Shown: positions 1-12,800, counted from the first letter of the stretch. The stretch is 55,608 nucleotides of DNA from Beroe ovata (GCA_946803715.1 CAMPET010000035.1:295874-351481), one strand, 5' to 3'. Notes: generated from the letters alone by a model not told the origin. Program-made: numbers and translations.

Positions 1-2270
1 TGTGTGTGTGGCATGTCAGAGTTAGGAAAGTCTTTCGCAGTATTAAAGTCTGCAATGTACAGATCATGCTAGGTCAGGGATATTTGAACATGGAAGGCAG
101 CTCCACTACTCAATACAGGCTATGTGTCTGCATGTGTAACGCTAGAAATTCGGGTGCCGGCTTACAAATAAAAGGAGTTTCTACGAATATGATCATCGCC
201 GGAAGATGGTATTGAACCGTGAACACAGAAATAACCACTTCTATAATAATCTGACCTCTATAGTACCAGCTACAGCTGGTGTAATCTTACTGCGAGAAAC
301 TATTGACCATATTTTGCCAACTTGCCGTCTAACATGGCTCGTGAGGAGTGTGCGTATGATTTTACAATAAAATGCGTGAATACTGAAATAGCTTAATCGA
401 TATTTCCTTACCAAGGATAATAAACTGATCGATTATGAGCATATTCAGTCAATTATATACCATGAAGTAGAAATCTTACTATTTATGGCATAATTAGCTG
501 TTGTACAATCTAGATCAGAGCGCAGGGTGCATATTGCACATTATCAGGTGTACAATACTTACACTGAACTGAACCGATTGGTGTCATAGTTCTTGTCTAG
601 CAGTCGCCAGTCATAGTTCAGGCATCACCCTGGCCACAAGAAAAAACATTTTGTACTATCTTAGCACAGCTATATTTTGACAAATATTGACAAATCCGTC
701 AAGGCAATTTCAAATCATTTCAATTCAACTATAGAATCGGAGAACGTACTGGAACCAAGTCTGAAAAACATGAAATAACCAATTTAAACGCTGCAACTTG
801 AAATCCAAATTCAATATTCTGACTTTTAATAACGTGATATATAATGGCCCATGTCTAATTATTGGATTCATGCTAAGTAAAAAGTGCACCATTTCTCACA
901 TCTATGAGGGTGAGCTAATCTGTCAGTACACTGTGCATAGCTGCTTCATAACTTAAACTACGGATGCCTCAATTCTCAATATATTGAGATCTTGGCCCTT
1001 GGGCCATATCTTCCCATCTTCTATCAAAATCAGACTTGACAATATGAATAGGATAACCATTGTTCAACAGTATGCTAAGGAGCAAAAAGTTTGATTGGTA
1101 TCAATCAGACATACGTATTCGCTTCAACTTTACCCGGCCCAGTCAACTATTATATCCAATTTGTTGGTGAATCACACAGTTACCCAAATCGTAGAAAATC
1201 TCAACCAATTACTCTATCAACAATATCAACATGGACAAAGCAAAACTTTGCGGAAAATTGTATTCGGGTTCTCCGATTTCGGATAGACGTTGCGGTAAAC
1301 GGAGTCTTACTCTTAGTAAACACTGAGTTACATTCTCAATTCTCCGATTTTAGAGATACATGTATTTGTCATGAATTAAATTCTATTTGAATATCATATG
1401 TCGCGATGACATTGACAAAGGAACGATATTCATGTTCGTGACTGATGCATGTGCTCAATGCGCATGCACGTGTACTTGTAGACTGACCCATGCATGTGCC
1501 CTATGCCGATGCATATTGCATGTGCACAGTGCACACTGGCACATACATGTACACACTGTACAGTAATCAATAATCATGACATAGGACTGCGAGAAGATCT
1601 CGACCTAATAAACCACAATGTGTGATTAATTTGAAACCGTTGTTTCTCAGCTCATATAGCAAATAATGAAATAGCTCAGCTCATCCGCAAAAAGCCCCAA
1701 AAGGTCCAAACGGGGGACCCACTGGCTACCTTGAGTGTGCACTGTGTAGCTATATCAATATGAAATGTATGCTGTATCACTTAATCACTATATTTTTAAG
1801 TGTATGTGAAATAAATCATAAGGTGCCGTACCCCCTTAAACCCATATGTCATCCATTGAAATGTCTATATTTGTATCTTATTGATCGTTCTTCACTTACT
1901 AATTTTCGTTCGAATGAATTAGGAACGAAAATAATGCGGATATGAAATTCAGATGAGTTAGTGTTGAATGAAGTTTGGAAAATCTAGCTTAAACCAGTAT
2001 GAATTACATAGCAGTATTCATCATCATGAATCAGTCTTGTAAAATTGTAGTACTAAATCCTGTAGCACTTTATGGTTACAGGCTTTTCTAATGACTACAT
2101 CAATTAACTACTCGTACTTATAAAAATACTTGTTAGTTGTTATCATAGAATGTTATCGACAACATAATTTAGAGGAAATCATGTGTTCACGAATGAAAAA
2201 AGAAGTTTGCAAGAAAAGAAATATCACAGTTTAAAATTAAAGTAAACCATTTTCTTTTATATAGAAGAAG
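1..2270. other. No gene recognised; AT-rich non-coding sequence
   Basis: I find no exon with both a credible protein and splice sites in this stretch. Open frames are short (99 residues or fewer) and show no family resemblance. The start carries a short TG dinucleotide run. The only local structure that stands out is the TGCATG/GTGCAC-rich patch listed separately. Confidence 0.6.
1441..1560. repeat. TGCATG / GTGCAC-rich alternating purine-pyrimidine patch
   Basis: About 120 bp are packed with short self-complementary words: TGCATG, GCATGC, GTGCAC, ATGCAT and CATGTACA recur in both orientations. Alternating purine-pyrimidine sequence of this kind can arise from a decayed TG/CA microsatellite. 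I see no unit of fixed period and assign no function. Confidence 0.4.
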
Positions 2271-2435
2271 AGAGAGAGGGAAGAGTGGAGAGGGTGAGGG
2301 CAAATTGGATGGGTACAAATGCAACCTTGAGGCAACCACTAACGATCAACAGTACACAAATGCTAAATACAAGTCACAGCTGCAGTAGCAGCAAGTTGAG
2401 AGAGAAAGGAAGGGAGAGAGAGAGTGCGCGCGCAG

Positions 2436-2590
2436 TGACCACGTGGGCACGCACCCGGCTCGCCTATTGGCTGCCCCATAACTATACCTTGTCACGTGCG
2501 CACCACAATTGGTTGCTTGGTAACAGTGGCAATGTCACATGACGTGTCAGAGAAAGGTCACGTGACGCCAGTCTAGTCTGCGATTGGAAG
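2436..2590. promoter_or_regulatory. Promoter-like cluster of CACGTG E-boxes and inverted CCAAT boxes
   Basis: Three CACGTG E-boxes occur at 2440-2445, 2493-2498 and 2559-2564. The last lies inside the ten-base palindrome GTCACGTGAC, the type of core bound by bHLH-ZIP factors such as USF and MITF/TFE. Three ATTGG (inverted CCAAT) boxes lie at 2466-2470, 2508-2512 and 2583-2587. GC content and CpG density rise locally. The gene it would drive is not identified: neither flank shows a recognisable first exon, so the promoter call is inference from motif density. Confidence 0.4.
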
Positions 2591-3463
2591 GAGACTGGGA
2601 GATTAACCGCGAGAGAGAGTGTGTGTGTTTGGTGATGTAAAGTGGTAATGGTATCACATACGACAAAGTACTTACATAAATATTGCGAGACGTAACACTC
2701 ACTAAATTTGGGCGCGCATTCCCATTTCCCACAGTGAATCCCAGCCTGAATCGTGTCCATGAGTATCTGACCAATAATAAACATTTTGATCCCCCTCTTG
2801 TCTTATAAAATGCTAACCCCCCATGCCTCATCATGATGAGATCTATCAACATCAACATGTTTGGATGAAAGAAATCTCACCAGAATTCAATAGTTACTGT
2901 TTGCATGAACTTCAAAATTTTTGGAACATATCAACGAAATCGACATATTGCTGAAGTCAGCATAGCCAAAACACCTTCCTCGGGCCCTACTCAGCCTCTG
3001 AGTGATGAAGTCATATGTGACGGTACATTAATATAAGAACGTAACATAATAAGATGACAAAGTGAGAGTCAAAGTTGAAGTAGAACTAGGTAAAGAATAT
3101 AATTATGAATGGGCAATACGAACAAAATATCAGTAAAACAGACCTCATTATTAATTTCATTCGTAATTAAAATCAAGCAAAAAGTTGATGTCAATTGATT
3201 CAAGAATCTTCCTTTATAAATCGCTATTCGAAATTCCACCTATAATTCTGGTAATATAAAATTTAAAAAAAACAAACAATTCATGGGGCCTTATCATACC
3301 TAGTGCTTCAATGTTCAGTGAATCGAAATTTGGTCATCATAGTCCATCATAGTCATATCAAATTGAAATTTCAAAGTTATAATAAAAGCAATCAAATAGG
3401 TGACTAAATAGAGTGTTCAGTTCAAGAGTGTCCAGTTCAAGAAAACACGATCAACTTCAAGTG
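2591..3463. other. No gene recognised between promoter-like region and BLM 3' end
   Basis: AT-rich sequence downstream of the BLM stop codon (BLM is read leftward) up to the E-box cluster. It probably includes the BLM 3' untranslated region. Overlapping minus-strand open frames of about 100 residues around 2482-2858 have no recognisable domain and I do not call them. Confidence 0.5.
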
Positions 3464-6400
3464 TCATAATCTCCTGTGAAAAGAACCAGGTTTTTTAGGG
3501 ACTGGCAATGGCATGAGTCTAACATTACTGTCACTACTGCTCACATTGGAGCTGGGGGCAGGAGTTGCTGTTTTGATTGGAACTGATTTCTTCTTCCTTC
3601 CTGCGCCGGTACTAGTCCGAGGTTTACTCGACCCCTTCCCACTTCCAGCACTTATCCATTTGGACGAAGAGGTGTCAGCCTTGCAAGGACTGGGGAATGA
3701 CTGTAAAACATGAAGGAAGGCTGTCCCATAGAAGTCCACCTTGAGTTGAGTAATTCCCGTGATTGAGAGCAGCTGCTGGACTGTCTGGGGCCTAACCCGA
3801 CTCATTTCATGGAGAGTCTCATTGGGAACAATGTTGTGCACGCTTACTCCCTTCTCTGCAGCTAGCTTCTTCCTGCATGCTAAGAGCTGGTCATAGCACA
3901 GCTTCACAATGGTGTCAACAGCAGAACTGGACTTGTCCTCTGCAACCACATCTTTGTTCCTCGTTGCCACCTCCACATCCATCGTGAACTTGACACCACC
4001 TCGTAGAAAGGTGTCACACTTCCTACCAGTGTACAGATAACTGATCACTGCGCCGTGAAACCCGACTTCTATCCGCTCCTGCAGCACACCCTCAGTAACA
4101 AGCCGTCTCATGAGCCGCTCCACTGTCGATTTGGTGGCAGAGCGGAGCTTACCAAACCCGGCGGCTTGGTTGTGCCGAGCGGCGCGGATCTTCTTATTGT
4201 CGAGTCCGCGGAGTACATCAATGCAGTGGAGAAGTGTGAATTTGCCCCCGCCGGATCGTGTGATTTCCCTCACCAAGTTCACAGCAATACCCGCCTCACT
4301 GGACAAATCCTTGATCTGGTACTTGCCCCGTGCGAGGCAGTTGTCACACGTCTTGTTGCACTTGTCACTGGCAAACGTCTCGCCGAAATAGCTGAGAAGT
4401 TGTGTCCGGCGACAGTCGACCCTGTTCTCACAGTACTGTATCATGTAGTTGAGGTTATCGAGATGTGTCTGTGTGGACGATGCACTGCCCCCTCCCGCCC
4501 CGGTCATGATGATGTTCTTGAGTCGGCCCACATCCGAGTAGTTGTACATGAGGATACAATCAGCAGGGTCCCCATCCCGGCCCGCTCTCCCAGACTCCTG
4601 GTAGAATCCCTCCACACTCTTGGGCAGCGTGTGATGGATGACAAACCTGACGTCATGCTTGTCAATGCCCATGCCGAATGCGATGGTGGCACACACCACC
4701 TGCACCTGATCATCAATCCACCGCGTCTGTGTTTTGGAACGCAGAGAATCTGACAGACCGGCGTGATACGCCTCAGCTGCTATATTCCGAGATTGGAGGA
4801 ACTGAGCACATTCCTCGCAGTCATTCCTCGAGAAGCAGTACACAATCCCACACTTGCCTTTGTACTTGGACTCTATGAGCGAAACCACGCCCTCGTAGTC
4901 CGTTTTCCGGGATTTACTAACTTGTATGTACTTCAGATTAGCCCGATTAAAACTGGCAATGAACACCTTGGCATTCTTCAGACCGAGGTTGTGGAGCACG
5001 TCAGCCCGGACCCGTGGCGCCGCCGTGGCGGTCAGTGCCATGATCGGAACCTCTCTGTAGTTATCCCGGAGAGTATGGAGTTTGGTGTAGTCCGGTCTGA
5101 AGTCGTGACCCCACTGCGAGACGCAATGGGCCTCGTCTATCACAAATCGAGCGAGGAGTCCTCGTTTATACAGACTCGTGAAGCAGTCCTTCAGTTTGTT
5201 GGACGCGCCTATCTTTTCCGGTGTTACATAGAGCAGTTTGAGTTGCGGTTCCCGGCTGTTGAGATCCTTGAATATACCGAGTGATATATTGGCATCGAGC
5301 GCTCCACTGAGGTGAGAAGCGGGGACTCCCAGCTCCACCAGTTTCTGTACCTGGTCCTGGATGAGTGATTTGAGTGGTGACACCACCACAGTGACACCGT
5401 CTCTCAGTAGGGCGGGCAGTTGGTAACATAGACTCTTCCCTCCGCCAGTGGGCATCAGCACAAAACAGTCCTGACCTGATTGAGGGAGGACGTGGGGGTC
5501 ATGTTTTGAGAGGGGGAGCCGAGATATGTTTCATGTTATAAAAGTGAGGTGCTGAGGTGTTCATGGTCTGGATTAGTGAGATTATGAACCATAATGATCC
5601 TTACCTAGGAGCGTTGCATTCATACATTCCAATTGATTCTTCCTGAATTTGTGAAGACCAAACACCTGTTTGAAACCCTGTAGCAGTCTCTTCGAGAAGG
5701 GGAAATCTGTTCTCGCTAGCTCCTCGTGATCAGAGATCTGAACATGGTAGATTATCACGTAAAGCAGGAATGTGAGTATCTGACAGAGAAGAAGTAGGAT
5801 AGGGCTGATTGATCCGTCTTGTGCCCAAACTAGGAGAAAAACTAGGATGCTGATAATGAGATAAAACTCCATCAAAAATCCGTTAAACCTGACGAGTGAC
5901 GAACAATACGTGTATATGCACACTATACACTGTACAATGTACATTACCTTTGTGTTGTGAGTGAGCTGTGTGGCAGTGAAAGACGCATCAGTGTCATGAT
6001 GATGAGAGGAGGAGGAGGTGGTTGGAGTCTGCTGGCTCACTACCAAGTCCTCATCCAATCGTGATAGGAATTCCTCGTCAATATCGTTATCACTAAACAA
6101 ATCCTCTTCCTCTCTAAGCTCTTCCTCATCTGGGAGCGCAAATCTCAGAGCCGCTAGAACTTTCTAACGTACACTCTGCTGAGTGCAGACAGCTAATTGT
6201 ACTCTAATTATCGATAAATGTGGTAAATTTGATCGTAACCTTGGTTATCCGGATCATCAACAAGGAAGTCAACTTGATCGTAATCATTTCCGCTTTCCAC
6301 TTCCTCTTCTTCTGTTTCCTGGACAGATATTTCAACATGATGGACAATATCGCATCTACTATCTATTCAGCGACAAATTATAATAACGGATTTCATAAGG

Positions 6401-7870
6401 CCACAATACATGGAGGCAATGCGATATTCAACTTTTGTTTAAACCATTTTGGGAGATGGAAAGTCATCATATCTATCAGGTGTGTGATTTCTTTCGAAGA
6501 TCATGTCACTGGTTTTGGATAAATCCCTCCCGGGTATATCATACCGTGATTTACTCAGTTGCAGTCTGGGATGAGAGTACGTTAGATAATTGCATTAGGG
6601 ACTGAGATTTCATAAGATCAATTGTATGAAATTGCAGCTAAGTTAATCACTTATTTAATTATCAATTCGACCTACCGCCGATTCTGTAGGGACTGCAGTT
6701 TGCTGGTCACTACTGCTGAGAAAGGCATTGATCCATTGCCAGCATCATGCACTATGGCACAGATTTCTTCGCATACTCTCAGATAGTCCTCCCCTGAAAT
6801 AGAGGAGAATTGTTAAACTAACTACTTGAATATGTAAACAATCGTATTTCTCATGATTAAGCAACCCGGTAAAATATGACATATCTCATGGCAGCTATCT
6901 CACGAAAAACTGAAAAACGAGTTATTATTGCTCACAAACCGTTGAATGAAGAAGAAACAGGACTCTGTTCCACATTGAGTTTGATCCCCTTGGAAGGTTG
7001 CACTTTTACCAAAATCCCACTGCCCTTCTCAGGGCTGGACAAGACACTCCGGCTCGGGACAGGAGTTGTTTCCTCCGGTATCCGAGTGGACGTCATCATA
7101 GTGCTATCTAACAAGTTGAACTCTGCTACTGTCTCATTGAATGTCTTCTCACTCTTTACCGACTTGGTGCTGTAGTCAGTGGTTTCAAATTTGACTCCAC
7201 CCAGATTCGGTGATGTTAGGGGTGATGTTTTATCCATCTTTGTGGTGCAGGTGATATTGAGCTCGGACTGAATTACAGGTTTCTGCTCTGGTGGGTCAGG
7301 GGTGTCCCAACTAACGACTGGATCCTGCTTCCTGATCTCGGCCTGTCCCGGGAAATTGTCGTCTGATGATGAATGTAACACTCGATTTGTAACCTTATTC
7401 TTGGGTTTAGTTTGAATGAAATCATCGTCGTCATCCTCTTTATCATACTCGCTAATCTTAGGAATGTTCTCGTCTTCACCATCAGAATTTATCTCGATTA
7501 TGTGCGCAGAGTCCGGGGGCTTCTTTGTCTTGTTTAAAAATGAGCCCAGTTTAGATTGGACCCTATTGGGGAGCTTTTTCTTGACATCCTCACTGACTTT
7601 GATAGGTGAAATCGATTCAGCAGAGGTGTTTGCCTCAGGAGAGAAGATACCGCAGGAAAGAGATGTTGATGAGGGTGTTTTACCGGCGGGTGTGGTAGGA
7701 AGGGAGGATGAAGATAACCTGTTGTCGTTGGAAAAGGAGTGGAACGGCCGTTTGGAGTCAGATGAAATCGGCTCACTGTTTCTCTTCCTCTTGAGTAAGT
7801 TCTTGAGACTCTCGTTGCGTTTTGTCAGTGCAGCCATCTGCTCTGCCAGGTTGTTCTTGGGAACGGACAT
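3464..7870 (-). CDS. BLM: Bloom syndrome-type RecQ DNA helicase, six exons, about 1162 aa
   Basis: 3'-5' DNA helicase of the nucleus that dissolves double Holliday junctions with topoisomerase III and RMI proteins. My exon model, 5' to 3', is 7870-6940, 6793-6676, 6318-6240, 6163-5948, 5737-5605 and 5475-3464; every junction is GT-AG and phases match (3489 nt in total). The ATG at 7870 has an in-frame stop just upstream. Exon 1 is the acidic, serine-rich N-terminus. Exon 2 resembles the BDHCT region of BLM. The last two exons hold the helicase core: Walker A TGGGKS, the DEAH-type box DEAHC, and motif [15 protein letters not shown]. They are followed by the RecQ zinc-binding cysteines, the winged-helix RQC and an HRDC domain, with a basic tail. 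The 79-nt exon 6318-6240 is the least certain: I placed it because it repairs the reading frame, and its encoded stretch is basic. The intron 5947-5738 is a multiple of three and has no stop. Confidence 0.93.
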
Positions 7871-8207
7871 CCTACTCGAGATATCATAAATGCGTTATGA
7901 AGGTCTTTTCTCATATTGTACGGGAATTAGAATTCTGTAACTTGGCATCCGGCCTTATACGAATTTCACAGATTGAACTGACTTAAATCCTATCAAATAA
8001 TCAACACTTATATTTACAGAATTCAAACTGAACAGTGCTATCATGTCCCTCAGTTTGGCCTTTTTGAGCTATGCCCAAAATATCCTTGTGTTCAGAGGTA
8101 GGTATAACTGTGAGGATAATTCGAGAACTCCGCGAATACCCAGAAGACTAATGTGGACGTGGATTAAACGTATTTCGAGTATAGATGCACGGATAGATCT
8201 ATCATGA
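7871..8207. other. BLM 5' flank / KGD4 3' flank
   Basis: About 340 bp between the BLM start codon and the KGD4 stop codon, both genes reading leftward. It must contain the BLM promoter or 5' untranslated region. I see no clear TATA box or recognisable motif cluster, and no coding exon. Confidence 0.5.
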
Positions 8208-8684
8208 TTAGTCGGGACCTCCGAGCTGAAATGTGGGAAAGTTGGGAGTGAGTGACAAATAAATATGCAGTCGAGGTCAAGGTGTCAACTAGGATGGAGC
8301 ATTGGAAGTGGAACAATGGTATGAAATTAATGTCCAGATTACTCATCACTCACGTTAATGAAGTCTATTTCGAACTGATCCAATGGTTTCCTCCTATACC
8401 TCATTGGGACTTCAGTCAACACTACCCCAGGAGTAACTTCAACCTGTGGGGGAGATCTCATCACTCTCATTACAACAATCATTATCACACTGTCGGAGAG
8501 TGAGAATTTCTGTGTATATCACATCCATGTCTCCCACCTGTGACTGCGGTGTCGTGTCTGGTTGCCATGGTGGCTCACTGGACGGCATGACGGGTTGCCA
8601 TGGAGCCCGAGATGGGAAGGCTATGAGTGGCTGGTGGAGGGCCACAGATGCCACTCCACGTCGCAATAACTGTAGTGAGCCCAT
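8208..8684 (-). CDS. KGD4: 2-oxoglutarate dehydrogenase component 4 (KGD4 / MRPS36), three exons, 84 aa
   Basis: Small mitochondrial matrix protein that tethers the E3 subunit to the 2-oxoglutarate dehydrogenase complex; formerly catalogued as ribosomal protein MRPS36. Exons are 8684-8538, 8443-8354 and 8208-8225 (all phase 0; 147, 90 and 18 nt). The N-terminus is basic and amphipathic, like a mitochondrial targeting sequence. It is followed by an HQPLIAFP segment matching the HTPLIRFP motif of the animal family, then a Pro-rich linker. The C-terminus reads YRRKPLDQFEIDFINLGGPD, matching the family's signature ending (YRRK...EEMEFIQRGGPE in human). The last exon carries only five codons plus the stop. 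Human KGD4 is 103 residues, so this copy is slightly short in the linker. The identification rests on the C-terminal signature and is strong. Confidence 0.88.
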
Positions 8685-9030
8685 GATGGGTCGCAGTCAC
8701 ATGCTAAAAACAGGAATCAGGTCAAGGTATCATTGACTCTAGACGAGGTAGTGCCAATAACATGAACAAACTGGCGCCATTGAACTTTATTTAGCATACT
8801 AGAGAAATTAACAAAACAAAAGGTGTAACAAGAGACATATCTGGGGTCACAGAAATACATTTTCCTGACATGACTTTCAGAAATATGTACACTACACAGT
8901 TTAACTTCAAACATGATTAGATCTAAGCATGAACTACGAGTGCAATTCAGAGTTGGTAGAAGACTAGAAAATAGATAGGTAAGAGTTCAGTTTCATTTCT
9001 GTCTCAGGAAAGCTACTTCAGTCGAACTTC
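8685..9030. other. Short intergenic region upstream of KGD4
   Basis: About 345 bp between the KGD4 start and the stop codon of the next minus-strand gene. It should carry the KGD4 promoter. No coding exon or strong motif is seen. Confidence 0.5.
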
Positions 9031-9398
9031 TTACTTTAGAGGTCCAGTTGGGACCTCATGATCGAACTTGGTTCTGTAGTAAGGGATGTTGCTCACCAGG
9101 GGTTTGAAATCAAACGCGTAGAGAATGAATGTTGTCACGGTGACGCCCCAGAGACCAACAGTTCGTAAGCTGAAAAAGATAGAAATTATAAACTTAAAAT
9201 TAAAAATTAAAAACTTCTCAAACGCGGCTTGCATCAGTGGTCTAGTATTACCAGACAAATCCTTCGTAAATTATAGAAAGGCCGGTAAAAATGTTACAAT
9301 AGATGTCAAGGGACCAACCTTTGAAAGTTCCTGGCTACGTTCCTGTGTCCGAGACTAAGGAGAGGCTTCTTGGGTGCGATAACGTTAGCAGAAGTCAT
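9031..9398 (-). CDS. Small single-pass membrane protein, possibly cytochrome c oxidase subunit VIc-like, two exons, 72 aa
   Basis: Exons are 9398-9319 (80 nt) and 9169-9031 (139 nt); splice sites are GT-AG and the joined frame is 219 nt ending in TAA. The product starts with a basic segment (MTSANVIAPKKPLL, then RNVAR), has one hydrophobic helix near residues 30-46 (VGLWGVTVTTFILYAF), and ends with a hydrophilic tail containing YYRTKFDHEV. Size, positively charged N-terminus, single helix and the tyrosine-rich YR.xxD tail resemble subunit VIc of cytochrome c oxidase in the inner mitochondrial membrane, but similarity is too weak to be sure. Another small respiratory-chain or ATP-synthase accessory subunit is a fair alternative. 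The 149-bp intron contains a 3' fragment of the family C inverted-repeat element (about 9222-9258). Confidence 0.6.
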
Positions 9399-9847
9399 CC
9401 TAGATATACCGTGAGAAAATGTTTTAATTAAGTAGAAAATTTGTTCAAGGAGAAAATTTGTTCAAGAAGAAAATTTGTTCACTGTATTCGTGATTGTTTA
9501 GATCTAATCTGTGAGTATTTTAAATTAAAATTTGTTATCTTTGATTATCTTTGAATCATTAAAAGTTAATAAGTCCTAAGATGATAAGATCCAGTGATTA
9601 TCTTATCATTTTCTCTAGAAAAACCACGCGTACCCAACTACAAAACATCATCAAAAGTCACAGAAAAAAACTCATTTAACAGTTGACGTCAATGAACACA
9701 TCCCTTTTCTCAGAAATACTGTGTCAAAACAATCTCTCCCCCTGCGACCCCCTCTCTCCCCTCATATCAAAAATCAATTTTCACTATTTGAAACCTATAC
9801 AACTCGGTATAAATAATAAACGATTCCCCTGAGAAATAACTGCTATT
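9399..9847. other. Intergenic region between small mitochondrial-type gene and IPO11
   Basis: AT-rich spacer of about 450 bp that must hold the promoter of the leftward small gene and the IPO11 3' untranslated region. It includes a short direct repeat of AGAAAATTTGTTCA near 9438-9480 and a 17-bp inverted repeat around 9578-9608 (CTAAGATGATAAGATCC... / ...GATTATCTTATCAT). No coding exon is seen. Confidence 0.5.
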
Positions 9848-12800
9848 TTAACCGGCAGTGAGATACTTCGTGAGGTTACTCGACACTTTCTCGCTAACAC
9901 GCTGAAACAGTTTGTCAAAAGTATCGGGACCCATGGCTTGTTTGAGTTCGGAGAACTTGGCCCGAACGAATGTGACGGTATCGATTTTGGAGAGGATATC
10001 CGCACCTTCCAGTATCCGCCGTCTTTTATAATCCTCGGTCTCCCCTGAAGGGGAGGGGGTTCCCGGTTCAGAGAAAGAAAAAGAATGAGAAAGAGATATA
10101 ATTCTGTAGAGGCGAATTTCACAGATAAAACAGGGATATGCAGAACAGAACAAATTTCAATACCGATTATTCGAAACAATTTGAAAAAGAGTTTGTGGCT
10201 ATCACTGATCAGCAATTCAGCATACTGCTCAGTGCTCATGAGTGAAACTGAAAACTGATCAAATGAAACTGATCATCATCAAGTGATCAATGAAATTTAT
10301 CAAGTGATGGAATCAAGTGATGGAGTCAAGTGATGGAATCAAGTACCTGTTCGGGGGTAGTTTTCTTCCTGATCGGCATGCTTTGCAACCATACAATCAA
10401 ACCTCGTCCCGCGCTCATCAACATCGGTACACTTGTCTACCGACTTCTCTATTTGTGAAACCACTTCCCTGAAAGTGTGTAATGACGTTTTTGGAGGTGG
10501 CAATCACAAATTTGTCGAAAATTGTGCCACTTCTAACTTCTTACAGTGAAATCTGCCTAGCAACATGAATGGTGGTATATGGAAGGAGAAATTTCCTTAC
10601 TTGAAATGAGCGTGAGCTAGAGAAGGCTGAGCGTTGGTTATCGTGAGTAGAGCTATGAGAGACAACTTGTATTGCTCGATTTGGTAGAAATGGTCCGCCT
10701 GTTTCAACCAAACCTGAAGCATATGAAGTCGTGTCAGTTCTAATGAAAAACACGTTAAATTTGATTCCAATATTGATTTAGAATATCCTTGGAATTAAGT
10801 TGCATTTCTGGAGAGAGGTTGAATTTCAGAATGCAAAAAACATTAATTTTAACCTTGAAGATATCATCTAAGATATTGCTGACGTTGAAAGATTGAAGGA
10901 GGTTGTTGAAGTACGTGATATCCAGTAAAATGAGATAGCACACAATGTTCAAATTCATAGTCACCACCTGAAATGAAGAAGAAGTTTGAGACCACGAAAA
11001 TGGTATTTGTCGAGAACCACGGAGATTTATCTCCACGGTGATCTAATTTTGTATGATAGAATACCTTAGAGTAGTGAGACTTGAGGTCTTTGAATGCTTC
11101 GCATAACAAGGGTGTAAGGTCAGGCCACTGTTCCCTCGGAGTTGTCTTCAAAATGGTCAGGATGATGTTTGTTATGAGGACCTTTGCCTCTCCTATCACA
11201 TCAGGATAGAGCTTCGTACACGCTGACACCAAGCCACTTCCGTATCTCTGCCAAGAGAACTGCGTTAGCTAGACATGTATAAACTGAGGAGTGAGACCAC
11301 GAATAGATCTGGATATCTTTCCGAAATTCGGTTTTTTGGAAGACGTTGATATTGTAGAGAACGACGAATTAAGGTGAAGATCTTACTTCGAAGTGGTACG
11401 TAAATTGCGAAACCCACCCCTCCCAAACTTACTGATATGATCGCAGGAGGGTCTAATAAAATAGTACACTCTATAATTAGTAAAGTAGTCTTAAGAGAAG
11501 CACTACCAAGCTGGATAAGGGGGTACAACCACTCAAACATCTGCACAAGGTCTGGGGTCGACGCCGGGGCGTGTTCGAGAACCATCAACCACAACATCAA
11601 CCCATCCTCCAGGAGAACTAGTTGGGGTTCCTGCAAGAGGGAGTGGAATTAGGAATGGGCAATTCTTCAGTTATCATTGGGATGTATTTAAGGAGCGTGT
11701 AGTTACCTGAGGAGTTCATACCTGTGTGATAGCGTACTTGAGGACGGGATTGATGAAGGGATAGAGTTGGATACTACGTCCACCCAGACATCTGGTGAGT
11801 TTCCTGGCGGTGTGTAGCAGCTGCGTTTGGAGCATGAAGTGCTCGGTTGCCACCTCCCAGAGAGTGGGCAGCCACGCTATCAGTGGATCTACGAACTCAG
11901 TAATCTGAGATATTTTGAAATTATAAAACATTGGAATTCGTATCAATTATTATGAGGGAATGAAAAATTCGAAGGATAATCACAACAAACCTGAGAGCCA
12001 CAACCGTCGATCACCGCGTTTACAACCTCCAATATTTTCACCATACTCTCACACTCGGTTACTTGTTTTAAGAGAGCATAGAGCAACTGCACTGTTATCT
12101 CAAGATAACCACTAAACGAGGGCGGGTAGAAGGCAAAGTCTGTGACGGCAGCTTTGAGGGCGGAGGCGGCTGTCAGCCGAACCACAAGATCGTGTGACGA
12201 CTTCATGTGCTCAATACACACCTCATACACGGTGGGATGGAGGTCCTGTGACAGTTTGATAGTCACCCACCGTCCGATCACCTCGAGTATTCGCCGCCTG
12301 ATAATCGTACAATACGGCCCATCCTCGCTCAGCTCAGCCACCAGTGTGTGGAACCACGCATCAATGTCTATGTGGTCAAACAAGTCGTAGGAGCAAATAA
12401 CGGTCACAGCGTATATGCTGTCAATGACAAGGACATTGTCTATGTTTGTTCTATCGTGATTTCCACATTCCTTGATGAGAGACACGATAAACGGACACGA
12501 GATATCCTGGAAAACTGCCGTGGCGTTCAGTAGGAAGTGTTCGGATGCCGCTTTGATATTGAAAAGTGACACGTGACGAGTTTCCTCAAAAGCAAACTCC
12601 TCGGGTGATTCCTGCCAGTTGAGCAACTCATCCTCGCTCAACTTCTGGTATTTGGAAATACACGTGGTGCACATGTTCTTTATCATTTCCACCGTGAAGA
12701 ATGAGTTACGTAGTTCCGTTAACTTGATTGATTCTTGGGAAACGTCCTTCCCTCGGTTATTCAGTTTGAATACATCATACGACTCGCACAACATAATGCC

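Noticed and set aside
2482-2858. Overlapping minus-strand frames of about 100 codons
   Set aside because: No domain, low-complexity TG/AG content, and overlap with a promoter-like region; no splice partner fits.
4055-4753. 232-codon plus-strand open frame
   Set aside because: It lies antisense to the conserved BLM helicase core; the minus-strand protein is unmistakable and this frame has no domain.
7871-9847. Operon-like, trans-spliced arrangement of the minus-strand genes
   Set aside because: Spacers of 340-450 bp are too long for typical trans-spliced operons, and I see no acceptor just upstream of the KGD4 or small-gene ATGs.
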